Positions 1 to 8,098 of a DNA stretch of 26,789 nucleotides are shown here, one piece after another. A program made the position numbers and the translations under genes. Within the stretch, counting starts at the first letter, position 1, and every line of letters starts with the position of its first letter. The notes beneath the pieces were generated by a model. That model saw only the letters and a program-made list of their open reading frames with translations. It was not told the origin of the DNA and searched no databases. The DNA is from CAKOSP01 sp964372145 (GTDB lineage Bacteria; Bacillota_I; Bacilli_A; RF39; UBA660): the NCBI GenBank assembly GCA_964372145.1, contig CAYJPM010000009.1, forward strand, positions 1 to 26,789, given 5' to 3'.

Positions 1-1013
1 ATAACTATATTGAATAAAGTAGCTACTAACAATATAGGAATATATAAATAGGCATCATTATAACTTTTATCAATCAATATTGGAAATATAATCGGCATTG
101 ATGATAATAATAAAAGTAACAATGACATAAAAATTTTAATAACTGAATTAAAAGTTTCAGATAAATATTTATCTCTATCTTCTGAATCAATATATTTTGC
201 TATTGATTGTGTCCATGATAAACTAAATACTCCTAAAAACATATTAATTATTGAAGAAAATTTATTAGAGATTGCATATATACCATTTGCAGTAAGTCCT
301 AAAAATGCTGTAATTATTGTACGATCACTTACATTTATTACCCACCATGATAAACTATTAGGTATTAATGGTAATGAATATGCAAGCATTTCCTTTGTAA
401 GTTTTTTATCACTTTTTTTATAATTAATATATTTATATAACTTAGATGCGATTAATATATATACTACTCCACTTAAATTTGCTATTACCATACTCAAAAG
501 CATACCAGTGGCACCCATATTTAAAGTAACTATAAATAATATACTAGTTATAATAGTTATACTTGCTACTAATGTGCTTCCTATAGCGTACATAATATTT
601 TTATTTAATCCTCTTAATATTTGTAAGGCACATGATAATAATATATTAGAAGTTATTAATCCATAAGTTATCCATGTGAATGGTATATTTACTAAAAATG
701 ATAATATTAAATATATTGCACTATAAATTATAGTAGTAATTAATACTATTCTAAAACCAGAACTAATAATTTTTGTTTTTTCACTATCATCTTTAGCATC
801 TATTAAATATCTAAATGTTGCCTGTTCGATTTGTAACACTAGTAGTGGCGCCAATAGATTAGCGTAAGTAACTATTAAATCTACCATTCCGTACTCTGAT
901 GTTAATAAATATGATGTATAAAATGGTAAAAGTAAAAAAGATATTAATTGTGTTAATATTTTTCCTACCATTAAAATTATTGTATTTTTTATTAGTTCAA
1001 TTTTTTTTGACAT
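1..1013 (-). CDS. Wzx-like polysaccharide flippase (3' end cut by window edge)
   Basis: The reading frame opens at ATG 1013 and stays open to the left edge, giving about 337 visible codons. The protein starts MSKKIELIKNTIILMVGKI and continues with a regular series of hydrophobic helices, about ten visible, separated by short loops. This is the pattern of the Wzx/RfbX polysaccharide flippases of the MOP superfamily, which move lipid-linked repeat units across the membrane; family members are usually 400-500 aa, so roughly a quarter is missing. A ribosome-binding site (GTGAGG) lies 9-14 bases upstream, just after the stop of the FrhB-like gene, so it is the distal visible gene of the polysaccharide operon. 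The assignment rests on topology, the N-terminal sequence and context; substrate cannot be read. Confidence 0.8.
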   Translation of the reverse strand, partial: MSKKIELIKNTIILMVGKILTQLISFLLLPFYTSYLLTSEYGMVDLIVTYANLLAPLLVLQIEQATFRYLIDAKDDSEKTKIISSGFRIVLITTIIYSAIYLILSFLVNIPFTWITYGLITSNILLSCALQILRGLNKNIMYAIGSTLVASITIITSILFIVTLNMGATGMLLSMVIANLSGVVYILIASKLYKYINYKKSDKKLTKEMLAYSLPLIPNSLSWWVINVSDRTIITAFLGLTANGIYAISNKFSSIINMFLGVFSLSWTQSIAKYIDSEDRDKYLSETFNSVIKIFMSLLLLLLSSMPIIFPILIDKSYNDAYLYIPILLVATLFNIV

Positions 1014-1026
1014 GTTGCTTACCTCA

Positions 1027-2193
1027 CTATTTTTTTATAATTGATTTTATTTTTTCTACATTTTTATAGCCTAAAATATTAGCTATATGCTGTTTAAATT
1101 TAACTTTACAATATTTCCTTTGCAATTTAATTATATCATTATTTTCTTGTAAAATAAAATTTCTTGAAAATGGTCTACTACTTGGTTTTGCAATATTTTT
1201 ATTTGTTTTTACTGCTTCATCTAAATTTCGTTCATGTAATACCAAATTATCTTTGATTTTATTTATAATAGTTTCACCTTGTTTATTATTCACTAATATT
1301 ACCGATATACCTTTTTCATATTGTTTTACATCAAATAATTTTTTATCAATACCAACAAAATCTCCTAGTGTTATATCTGCAATTCTAGGAAGAGATGCAT
1401 ACGGACAATTATAACAAGATTCTCTGTAAATAGCTTCATTAACGTAGCATATCATATATAGATCATTAACTGCTTTTATATATATTGGTTTTCTTTCTCG
1501 AAATGATATTTTTGTTGTGAAAGTTCTCCAACCATTTTTTTTACTTCTAAATGATACATTAGTAACTTTGTCATTATATTTTTTTTCTAAGTAATTGATA
1601 TATTTATTGAATATATTTACACTACCCACTCCATGACATATTAAATCTACAGTAAATAAGTTATTATTATTTTTCATTTCACCTAGATAATTATATAAAC
1701 CTGCTACTTGACACCCAGTTCCAACAAATAATACTTTTTGATTATTTAACAAATATTTTTTTATATCACTAAATGTGTTTTTTGTATCACTTTGAATATA
1801 TTTGGAACCATGCATTTTTTGATATTCATCCTTATTTGTAGCAATGATATGTTCAACTATTAAATCATCATTTACAGACGCTCCACATATTACTCCACCC
1901 TCTTTTAAAATGTAATCTGCAAGTGCAGCAAAAATTCCGCCAGAACTACTTTTTAATAATGTTTCTTCATTATAGTAGTATCCACCATAGGTTAATGGTT
2001 TTGAATTATTGTTATTTTCTAATTCATAATTACTTGGACATACTTTTTTACATAAACCGCATCTAATGCATACTTCTTTATCAATTACAGGAAATAAAAA
2101 TCCTTCTTCATTATATTTTAACTCAACACAATTTTTAGGACATATATTTTTACACGCTCCGCACCCTGTACATTTATTTTTTTCACAAATCAA
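1027..2193 (-). CDS. FrhB-like iron-sulfur flavoprotein of polysaccharide operon
   Basis: Two ferredoxin-type [4Fe-4S] motifs stand at the N terminus: CTGCGACKNICP (from about residue 15 in the long form) and CIRCGLCKKVCP (from about 49). They are followed by an F420 hydrogenase/dehydrogenase beta-subunit-like body with the cysteine landmarks TGCQVAGL, ICHGVG and ESCYNCPYA and the downstream ITLGDFVG stretch. These proteins bind Fe-S clusters and flavin and occur in capsule operons of organisms with no F420, beside pyruvyl transferases, so the real electron partner and substrate are unknown. An ATG start at 2214 is possible but has no ribosome-binding site. TTG 2193 has AGAGG eight bases upstream and lies one base after the stop of the preceding gene, so I chose it. 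Family call is firm; function is open. Confidence 0.85.
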   Translation of the reverse strand: MICEKNKCTGCGACKNICPKNCVELKYNEEGFLFPVIDKEVCIRCGLCKKVCPSNYELENNNNSKPLTYGGYYYNEETLLKSSSGGIFAALADYILKEGGVICGASVNDDLIVEHIIATNKDEYQKMHGSKYIQSDTKNTFSDIKKYLLNNQKVLFVGTGCQVAGLYNYLGEMKNNNNLFTVDLICHGVGSVNIFNKYINYLEKKYNDKVTNVSFRSKKNGWRTFTTKISFRERKPIYIKAVNDLYMICYVNEAIYRESCYNCPYASLPRIADITLGDFVGIDKKLFDVKQYEKGISVILVNNKQGETIINKIKDNLVLHERNLDEAVKTNKNIAKPSSRPFSRNFILQENNDIIKLQRKYCKVKFKQHIANILGYKNVEKIKSIIKK

Positions 2194-2194
2194 T

Positions 2195-3262
2195 TTACTC
2201 ACCTCTGAAATCATCGATTGAATTTTTTAAAAATTTTAATGATTTTTCTTTATTTTTTTCAATAATTTTTTTCACTTCAATATAATCTATATTTTTTTTA
2301 TTTTCAACTTTAGATATATCGCTTGATTCAATCAATATATTTTTTATACCTAACAAATCTATTAAATCATATAATCTTATATTTTGAGATGATATGTCAT
2401 CATCTTTAAACCTCTTTAAAATATATATTTTTTTTTCAAATATAATACTAAATATACTTCCATGATATGAATCAGTAAATATAAACTCTGCATTTTTAAT
2501 TAGATTAATAAAATCAAAAGGATCCGCTATTAAATTTCCATTATTATCATTTGCAAGTATTGCTAAATTTACTATTTCTAAATTATTTTCCTTAGAAAAT
2601 TTTTCAATTTCTTTTGTATAATCATCATTTTTAGTTAGTAAATAAACTAGAACATATTTTTTCTCATAATTTTGTTTATCTATAACGTTACTCCACTCTT
2701 CTTTATCTAATAAGAGTGTTGGATCTAGAACATGTTCTGTTGAAATATTATAATCTTTTTTTAGTAGTTCAACATTTGTTTTTTCTCTTAGAGATATATA
2801 TTTAAAATTTTTTATAAGTTTTAAGGTCTCATTTAAATTATTTATATTTTCAATATCTTTTCCAAAACTTGGTGCATATGCAATTTTATTTAAAGTAAAT
2901 GGTAAATAATATAAAGGATTAATATAACCTTTTTTATTATTCCATATTTGATCACTTCCACAAATGCTTATATCATAATTATTTATTTTTTCTTTAAGTT
3001 TATTTTCGCCATAAATTACTTTGCTAATATTTAAATTTTTTTGGTTCCATTCATTGAACTTTTTTAATGTTTTGTAGAAATTATTATTGCTAAAATAATA
3101 TGATTTATATTTTAATTCTTTAATTAAACATTTTAAATAATTTGATTCATAATTTAATATTTCTACATCATCACCGTTTTTTTTCAAAACATGTGATAAT
3201 GCGAAAGCTTGTAAACATGATCCATAATTGTATCTGTAATATGTTGAAATTGATATTTTCAT
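2195..3262 (-). CDS. polysaccharide pyruvyl transferase family protein
   Basis: A 355-aa protein of the polysaccharide pyruvyl transferase family (CsaB/WcaK-like), which moves pyruvate from phosphoenolpyruvate onto a sugar to form an acidic ketal. It begins MKISISTYYRYNYGS, with the usual N-terminal LQAFAL helix. It carries the family landmarks GSDQIWN near residue 102, YAPSFG near 129, and the C-terminal DSYHGSIFS motif near 265, whose histidine is the conserved catalytic-site residue of the family. Length is typical. It starts two bases after the polymerase stop, with AAGGAG inside that gene's last codons, and is followed directly by the FrhB-like gene, so translation of the three is probably coupled. 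Pyruvylation of the exported polymer is inference from family and context. Confidence 0.85.
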   Translation of the reverse strand: MKISISTYYRYNYGSCLQAFALSHVLKKNGDDVEILNYESNYLKCLIKELKYKSYYFSNNNFYKTLKKFNEWNQKNLNISKVIYGENKLKEKINNYDISICGSDQIWNNKKGYINPLYYLPFTLNKIAYAPSFGKDIENINNLNETLKLIKNFKYISLREKTNVELLKKDYNISTEHVLDPTLLLDKEEWSNVIDKQNYEKKYVLVYLLTKNDDYTKEIEKFSKENNLEIVNLAILANDNNGNLIADPFDFINLIKNAEFIFTDSYHGSIFSIIFEKKIYILKRFKDDDISSQNIRLYDLIDLLGIKNILIESSDISKVENKKNIDYIEVKKIIEKNKEKSLKFLKNSIDDFRGE

Positions 3263-3264
3263 TT

Positions 3265-4476
3265 TTACTCCTTAATTTCTATTTTACCATCATAATTTTC
3301 ATTAAAATTAATAAATATTAAGACGAACATTAATACTGAACTTATATTAAACAATATATTAGTTCCTATCATTGATATAGCAAATATTAATATTATTGTT
3401 CTTGAATATTTATTTAATTTGATGTAATTTATTATTAACACAGAAGCAAATATTATTGTTCCTGTTATACCTAGTGACACTAACAATCTACCTAAACTTG
3501 GTAAATAGTCTGTTTCATAATATATACCTTTTCCAAATATATAATCTTTTATACTTAAATCTTCATTGTAAATCATTGAATAATTTTCAAATCTTCCTGT
3601 TATAGAAGTTCCTACCTCACCATCTGTTGTTACTATTCTATTAACAATATTTTCAAATGTTGGAATTTGCATTAATATAAATACTACTGCTATTAAACCT
3701 ATTAATAAAAATATTAATACACTTATATTTTTCCTGAAAGCTCTTAATATAGTAGGTATAAAACAAATTGGAATCAATATATAAGCAGTAGTACTTGCAG
3801 TAAGGATTAAGCCTATTAATATAATAAAAACCATTAGTATTTTTTTTCTTAAATCCTCTTTACTTTCTATTATTAAATATAAAATAGGAATAGAAAATAT
3901 TGCGAAATATGCTGGTTCAATAAATACACTGTATGATCTATATAATACTAAACCTGATGTAAAATAATGGATTGTCGATTCACTCCATAAGTTTTCTATG
4001 TAATCAACTGGATTTAACGGTAATATATTTATTGGTAATACAATTGTAAACATTTGAAATAATACATATTGTAGTATTGAATATATGGCAAATATTATAG
4101 CTAATCTTTTATACCATTTATAAAAGTATTGTTGATTTAAATTTCTTTTAGTTACTAATATTATAAATGTTAAATAAAATAAATATCTACTTACTGATAA
4201 TAATCCAATAGTTACATCAGAAGGTGTTATAACAAAATTTAAGGCTGTGTTGTATATTATATAAATAATATATAACACAAAAGTAATAGAAGTAAATTTA
4301 TCTGTTTTTTCTTTTGAAATTATTTTATTACACATTAATAATATTATAGTAAACATTAAAAATAAATCTCCTAATGTAAAACCAGATATAAATACTTCGT
4401 AAACAGATAATGGCATAAATAATAAAGTACACCAGGTAATCATTTTATTTATAAAAGATACTTTGCCTTTTTCCAT
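3265..4476 (-). CDS. Wzy-like O-antigen/capsule polymerase
   Basis: A 403-aa integral membrane protein with about ten to twelve hydrophobic helices and one larger soluble loop in the second half (roughly residues 275-315, around TTDGEVGTSITGRFENY). This arrangement, with an arginine-containing large external loop, is that of Wzy/EpsG-type polymerases and O-antigen ligases, which join lipid-linked repeat units outside the membrane. Sequence conservation in this family is very low, so the call comes from topology and from its place between glycosyltransferase and flippase genes. AAAGGAG precedes ATG 4476 at good spacing. Ligase rather than polymerase activity cannot be excluded. Confidence 0.75.
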   Translation of the reverse strand: MEKGKVSFINKMITWCTLLFMPLSVYEVFISGFTLGDLFLMFTIILLMCNKIISKEKTDKFTSITFVLYIIYIIYNTALNFVITPSDVTIGLLSVSRYLFYLTFIILVTKRNLNQQYFYKWYKRLAIIFAIYSILQYVLFQMFTIVLPINILPLNPVDYIENLWSESTIHYFTSGLVLYRSYSVFIEPAYFAIFSIPILYLIIESKEDLRKKILMVFIILIGLILTASTTAYILIPICFIPTILRAFRKNISVLIFLLIGLIAVVFILMQIPTFENIVNRIVTTDGEVGTSITGRFENYSMIYNEDLSIKDYIFGKGIYYETDYLPSLGRLLVSLGITGTIIFASVLIINYIKLNKYSRTIILIFAISMIGTNILFNISSVLMFVLIFINFNENYDGKIEIKE

Positions 4477-4487
4477 TTTAACTCCTT

Positions 4488-6572
4488 TTAAATATTATAT
4501 ATATCTATTAATTCTTTTTTATATTTGTCTTTATTTGTATATTTATCAACTATTTTGCTATAATTCGAAAACTCATTATCATTTATTTTCATTATATAAT
4601 CATTAATATTATAACATATATAGTCTTTATTATCTTTAAATATTTTTTTTAATCCTCCAGCACCACTATTTAATACTGGTTTATCAAGTATTAATCCTTC
4701 GATTGCTGCTAATCCAAAACCTTCAAAAACAGATGGCATTATACCAATTCTTGAAGCTGCAATGTATGGATACGGGTTGGATTTAAAACCTACTAAGTCT
4801 ATACGACTTGTTAATTTGTATTTTTTTATCAATTCAAGGCAATCGTTTTTTAGATTTCCATCACCTATCATTATGGCATTTAAGTTTTTATCGTTTAATT
4901 TATTTACTATTTCTATAAATAATAGTGGATTTTTTTCTTTACTTAATCTACCCAAAAAGAATAGATCATATTTTTTCTTAGTTTTAAATTCTTTAGATTT
5001 TTTAATAACCATATCTTTATTTATGTAATTTTCTAATATGTAAGTTTTTTTTGAAATTATGTCTTTATATATATATTCGTCAATAATTGATTTTGAAATA
5101 AATATGATTTTATTAAATTTTTTACTAGAAAATTTGTACATTAAACTTTTGATTGATAGTTTTTTTACTTTAGGATCATTTTTATGAATTTGTGAAATAA
5201 TTTTACCTTTATAATTTATAAAATTTAATATAATACTAGCTTTATAATCATGTGCATGTATTATATCTGGTTTATAATCTTTGATAACTTTTTTTATATT
5301 TCTGACATTAAATGATTTGATTGGTATATAATTTATATTTTTATCTCTTAATATTTCTGAAATTTTTCCTTTTGGTGAACAATACGACATAGAGTATTCA
5401 TTTTTTAAAGTATCAATCATAGTGCATACAACATTTTCTGCTCCTGAGTATTTATTACTAGATAATAAATGTAAGATTCTCTTCTTTTTAAAATATATGT
5501 GTTGAATTTTATTAATTATATTTTCTAATAAATATATATCATCAAATTTAAAAGAATTTAATGGTTTATTTTTTATTAATTTGATGTTTTTTATCAAGTT
5601 TGATATATCATCAATTTCAATTACATAACCATTAATTTTATCTTTTATTAAATCTTTTGCTCCCCTACAATTCATTGCTATTACTGGGACATCCATAAAT
5701 AATGATTCTATTATATTAACTGGCAAACCTTCTCTTTTTGATGTTGATATTAATAAGTTTGATATACTTAATATTTTTGGTATATCTGTTCTATATCCTA
5801 AAAATATTACATTCTTCATTAAATTATTATCTTTAACATATTTCTTTAAATACATTTCATTTACACCACTACCAGCAATAATTAATTTAATAGATTTGTC
5901 TGTTTTAATAATTTCTTTCATTGCTTTTAATGATGCAATTTGATTTTTATTGTCATTTAATTCTCCTACTTGTACTATAACAAAATCTTCTTTATTTATA
6001 TTGATTTCATCCATTAATTTTACTTTTTCAGATTCTTTAATTTTTTTATTAAATTTTTCTTTGTTTATTCCTACACCTGGTAAATAATGAACATTAGTAT
6101 TGAAATTATTTTTAACTTTATTATAATCTTCTTTATTTATTGTAATTAGTTCATCTGTAAAATTAGCAAATAATTTTTCTATAGGATAATACAATATCCA
6201 ATTTATTATTGAAGCTCCTTTATAAAAATGAAAACCATGAGCAGTATATATAACTTTTGTACCATATTTTTTTCTAACTTTTCTGGCAGCTAACCTTGTT
6301 ATTATACTACCCATTGGTGTATGAGTATGTATAATATCATATTTCTCTTTTTCTATTATTTTTTTCAAAGCAAAATACGCTTTAATGTTTTTCAAACTAA
6401 ATGGACTTCTTTCAAATGATATTTGATATTTCTTGTCGCAATACTCAAATTTTTCATTTCCATTTGTAGAAACATGCACTTCATAACCTTTTTTCTTAAA
6501 TAACATTAAAAAAGGTATATGGAAGTGTTTAATATGAGTATCTACTGTTGCAGTAAATAAAACTTTCTTCAT
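4488..6572 (-). CDS. double GT4-type glycosyltransferase (two enzymes in one chain)
   Basis: A 694-aa protein about twice the normal size for a GT-B glycosyltransferase. Residues 1 to about 362 form one GT4-like enzyme: N-terminal MKKVLFTATVDTHIKHF, then HTHTPMGS near 82, TAHGFHF near 110, and the donor-site E-x7-E pattern EGLPVNIIE at 281-289. Residues about 364 to 694 form a second: it restarts with ILHLLSSNKYSGAEN, has GRLSKEKNP at 541, and a second E-x7-E pattern in FEGFGLAAIEG at 617-625. The linker is only a few lysines (FKKKR), with no start codon or ribosome-binding site at the seam near base 5483. Each half should add one sugar from a nucleotide-sugar donor to the lipid-linked oligosaccharide at the cytoplasmic membrane face. 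GGTGA precedes ATG 6572. Donor sugars are unknown. Confidence 0.88.
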   Translation of the reverse strand: MKKVLFTATVDTHIKHFHIPFLMLFKKKGYEVHVSTNGNEKFEYCDKKYQISFERSPFSLKNIKAYFALKKIIEKEKYDIIHTHTPMGSIITRLAARKVRKKYGTKVIYTAHGFHFYKGASIINWILYYPIEKLFANFTDELITINKEDYNKVKNNFNTNVHYLPGVGINKEKFNKKIKESEKVKLMDEININKEDFVIVQVGELNDNKNQIASLKAMKEIIKTDKSIKLIIAGSGVNEMYLKKYVKDNNLMKNVIFLGYRTDIPKILSISNLLISTSKREGLPVNIIESLFMDVPVIAMNCRGAKDLIKDKINGYVIEIDDISNLIKNIKLIKNKPLNSFKFDDIYLLENIINKIQHIYFKKKRILHLLSSNKYSGAENVVCTMIDTLKNEYSMSYCSPKGKISEILRDKNINYIPIKSFNVRNIKKVIKDYKPDIIHAHDYKASIILNFINYKGKIISQIHKNDPKVKKLSIKSLMYKFSSKKFNKIIFISKSIIDEYIYKDIISKKTYILENYINKDMVIKKSKEFKTKKKYDLFFLGRLSKEKNPLLFIEIVNKLNDKNLNAIMIGDGNLKNDCLELIKKYKLTSRIDLVGFKSNPYPYIAASRIGIMPSVFEGFGLAAIEGLILDKPVLNSGAGGLKKIFKDNKDYICYNINDYIMKINDNEFSNYSKIVDKYTNKDKYKKELIDIYNI

Positions 6573-6595
6573 ATTATTTCACCATACCTTATACC

Positions 6596-7207
6596 TTAAT
6601 TTAACCACTGATTCTTTAAATAATCAAGTTCATATTTTATTCCTAATTTGGAAATGTCTACACTTTCTTTTTTTAATACTGTTTTAATTGAAGCAATTAT
6701 TATTTTAATATCTACTATTAGCGATATATTTTTAACATATTCGATATCTAATATTAATTTATTTTCAATTGATATACCATTTCTTCCAGAACATTGTGCT
6801 AAACCTGTTATTCCTGGTAATACATCTAACCTATGTCTTTGTTCTTCAGTAAAATATTCGTTATAGTTTGTAATCCATGGTCTTGGACCTATAAATGACA
6901 TTTCACCTTTCATAATATTTATTAATTGTGGTAATTCATCAATACTTGTACTTCTTATAAATTTACCTATTTTTGTGACTTTATTTTCTGTTTTAAAATT
7001 TAATACGTCGTTATCACAAGTCATACTTCTAAATTTATATAAATTAAACACTGATCCATCTTTACCACTTCTAGCTTGTTTAAATAGAATTGGTCCATTA
7101 CTATCTTTTTTTATTAATAAAGCAATTACTATTAATAGCGGACTTAATGTTATCATCATAATTGATGCCACTAGAAAATCAATTATTCTCTTTACTACTA
7201 TATACAT
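6596..7207 (-). CDS. initiating undecaprenyl-phosphate sugar phosphotransferase
   Basis: About 203 aa, a small monotopic bacterial sugar transferase (PglC/EpsL type) that transfers a sugar-1-phosphate from a UDP-sugar to undecaprenyl phosphate, the first membrane step of polymer assembly. It starts MYIVVKRIIDFLVAS with the single N-terminal membrane hairpin. It then shows PILFKQARSGKDG, LYKFRSM, the RSTSIDELPQL segment containing the catalytic Asp-Glu pair, GEMSFIGPRPW and LPGITGLAQ. A TTG at 7219 would add four residues, but GGGGG precedes ATG 7207 at proper spacing, so I used the ATG. It is the first gene of the polysaccharide operon, behind the promoter at 7246-7274. The sugar cannot be read from sequence. 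Confidence 0.92.
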   Translation of the reverse strand: MYIVVKRIIDFLVASIMMITLSPLLIVIALLIKKDSNGPILFKQARSGKDGSVFNLYKFRSMTCDNDVLNFKTENKVTKIGKFIRSTSIDELPQLINIMKGEMSFIGPRPWITNYNEYFTEEQRHRLDVLPGITGLAQCSGRNGISIENKLILDIEYVKNISLIVDIKIIIASIKTVLKKESVDISKLGIKYELDYLKNQWLN

Positions 7208-7245
7208 TTTAACCCCCAATTAAATTATTCATTTAATATGCTTGT

Positions 7246-7274
7246 ATTGTAACACAAATGTAACATTTTGTCAA
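7246..7274 (-). promoter_or_regulatory. SigA-type promoter of the polysaccharide operon, with phased heptamer repeat
   Basis: On the minus strand TTGACA (7274-7269) and TACAAT (7251-7246) are separated by exactly 17 bases, nearly the consensus for the main vegetative sigma factor. The heptamer TGTTACA occurs twice, at 7265-7259 and 7254-7248, with an 11-base period; the second copy overlaps the -10 box. The start codon lies about 40 bases downstream. The repeat could be a regulator site, which is inference. Confidence 0.85.
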
Positions 7275-7282
7275 TATATCAT

Positions 7283-7305
7283 AAAAAAAAGCATATAACT
7301 ATGCT
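7283..7305 (-). terminator. intrinsic terminator of rpmG-efp
   Basis: On the minus strand AGCATA-GTTA-TATGCT forms a 6-bp stem with a 4-base loop, followed by eight T residues. The 5' arm includes the last alanine codon of efp and the first bases of its TAG stop. It separates efp from the polysaccharide promoter, which begins nine bases after the T-run. Confidence 0.8.
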
Positions 7306-7862
7306 CTTCCTGAGTAACTACCATCTTTAGTAGATATAATAATTGTTTCACCTTCGTTTATAAACATTGGTACCTTAACATTGTAACCAGTTTCAATTTT
7401 AGCATCTTTTTGTACATTTCCAGATGCAGTATTTCCTCTAACTGCAGGTTCTGCTTCAATTATTTTATACTCTATTTTTTCAGGTAAATTTATTCCAATA
7501 ATTTCACTTTCATAATACTCAATACCTATGTTTAAACCTTCTTTAATATACATTAATTTATCTTTTAAGATATTTTTATCAATTTCAGTTTGTTCATAAG
7601 TTTCATTGTTCATAAAAACTAAATTATCTCCGTCTGAATATAAATATTGTGCATCTATTTTTTCAATATGTGCTTTTTGAACTTTTATATTAGTATTAAA
7701 AGTTTCTTCAACAGTTGATCCAGTTCTTAAATTTCTAAGTTTAATTCTTACAAAAGCAGGCCCTTTACCAGGCTTAACATGTTGAAAATCTTGTATTAGA
7801 CAAAGATTTCCATCAATAATTACCGTCATACCATTTTTAATATCATTGATATTAATATTCAT
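7299..7862 (-). CDS. efp: elongation factor P
   Basis: A 187-aa EF-P, the usual length, which binds the ribosome between the P and E sites and rescues stalling at polyproline stretches. Domain I carries the HVKPGKGPAFVR loop with Lys33 at its tip, the position that is post-translationally modified in many bacteria. The KLRNLRTGSTVEETF segment and the C-terminal OB-fold domains with EPAVRGNTASG and IETGYNVKVPMF follow the family closely. No modifying enzyme is seen in this window. AGGAG lies eight bases before ATG 7862. The gene follows rpmG by 13 bases and ends in its own terminator, so the two form a short translation operon. Confidence 0.97.
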   Translation of the reverse strand: MNININDIKNGMTVIIDGNLCLIQDFQHVKPGKGPAFVRIKLRNLRTGSTVEETFNTNIKVQKAHIEKIDAQYLYSDGDNLVFMNNETYEQTEIDKNILKDKLMYIKEGLNIGIEYYESEIIGINLPEKIEYKIIEAEPAVRGNTASGNVQKDAKIETGYNVKVPMFINEGETIIISTKDGSYSGRA

Positions 7863-7875
7863 AATAATCTCCTAA

Positions 7876-8040
7876 CTATTTCGCTTGTTTAGCAACAACG
7901 CTTTTTCTACATTTTTTACAATATTTTTTAATTTCTAAACGTCCTGTAGTGTTTTTTCTATTTTTACTTGTAGGTCTAAGTTCTAAACCACAAACTGTAC
8001 ACTTCATTATTACGTCACTACGATTATCATTTTTAGCCAT
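7876..8040 (-). CDS. rpmG: 50S ribosomal protein L33, zinc-ribbon form
   Basis: A 54-residue protein starting MAKNDNRSDVIMKCTVCG, with two CxxC pairs (CTVC at 14-17 and CKKC at 41-44) that form the zinc ribbon of the zinc-binding L33 type. RLEIKKYCKKCRK is the L33 signature, and the C terminus is basic. It has a slightly longer N terminus than the 49-50 aa Bacillus paralogues. AAAGGAGG precedes ATG 8040 at ideal spacing. It is the first gene of the rpmG-efp unit, transcribed from the promoter at 8070-8098. No zinc-free second copy is seen in the window. Confidence 0.93.
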   Translation of the reverse strand: MAKNDNRSDVIMKCTVCGLELRPTSKNRKNTTGRLEIKKYCKKCRKSVVAKQAK

Positions 8041-8069
8041 TTTTCCTGCCTCCTTTATAAATCTATATC

Positions 8070-8098
8070 ATTATATCAAATGTTTTAATAATTTTCAA
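8070..8098 (-). promoter_or_regulatory. promoter of rpmG-efp
   Basis: On the minus strand TTGAAA (8098-8093), a 17-base spacer and TATAAT (8075-8070) stand about 30 bases before the rpmG start. The -35 box lies inside the last codons of the penicillin-binding protein gene. Confidence 0.75.

Noticed and set aside
4762..5028. Plus-strand open frame of 88 codons inside the double glycosyltransferase gene
   Set aside because: It is antisense to a strongly supported gene, has no ribosome-binding site, and its residues (Phe/Leu/Ser-rich) are what antisense of AT-rich coding gives. The same applies to the other plus-strand frames inside efp-parE, tkt, the PBP and the kinase gene.
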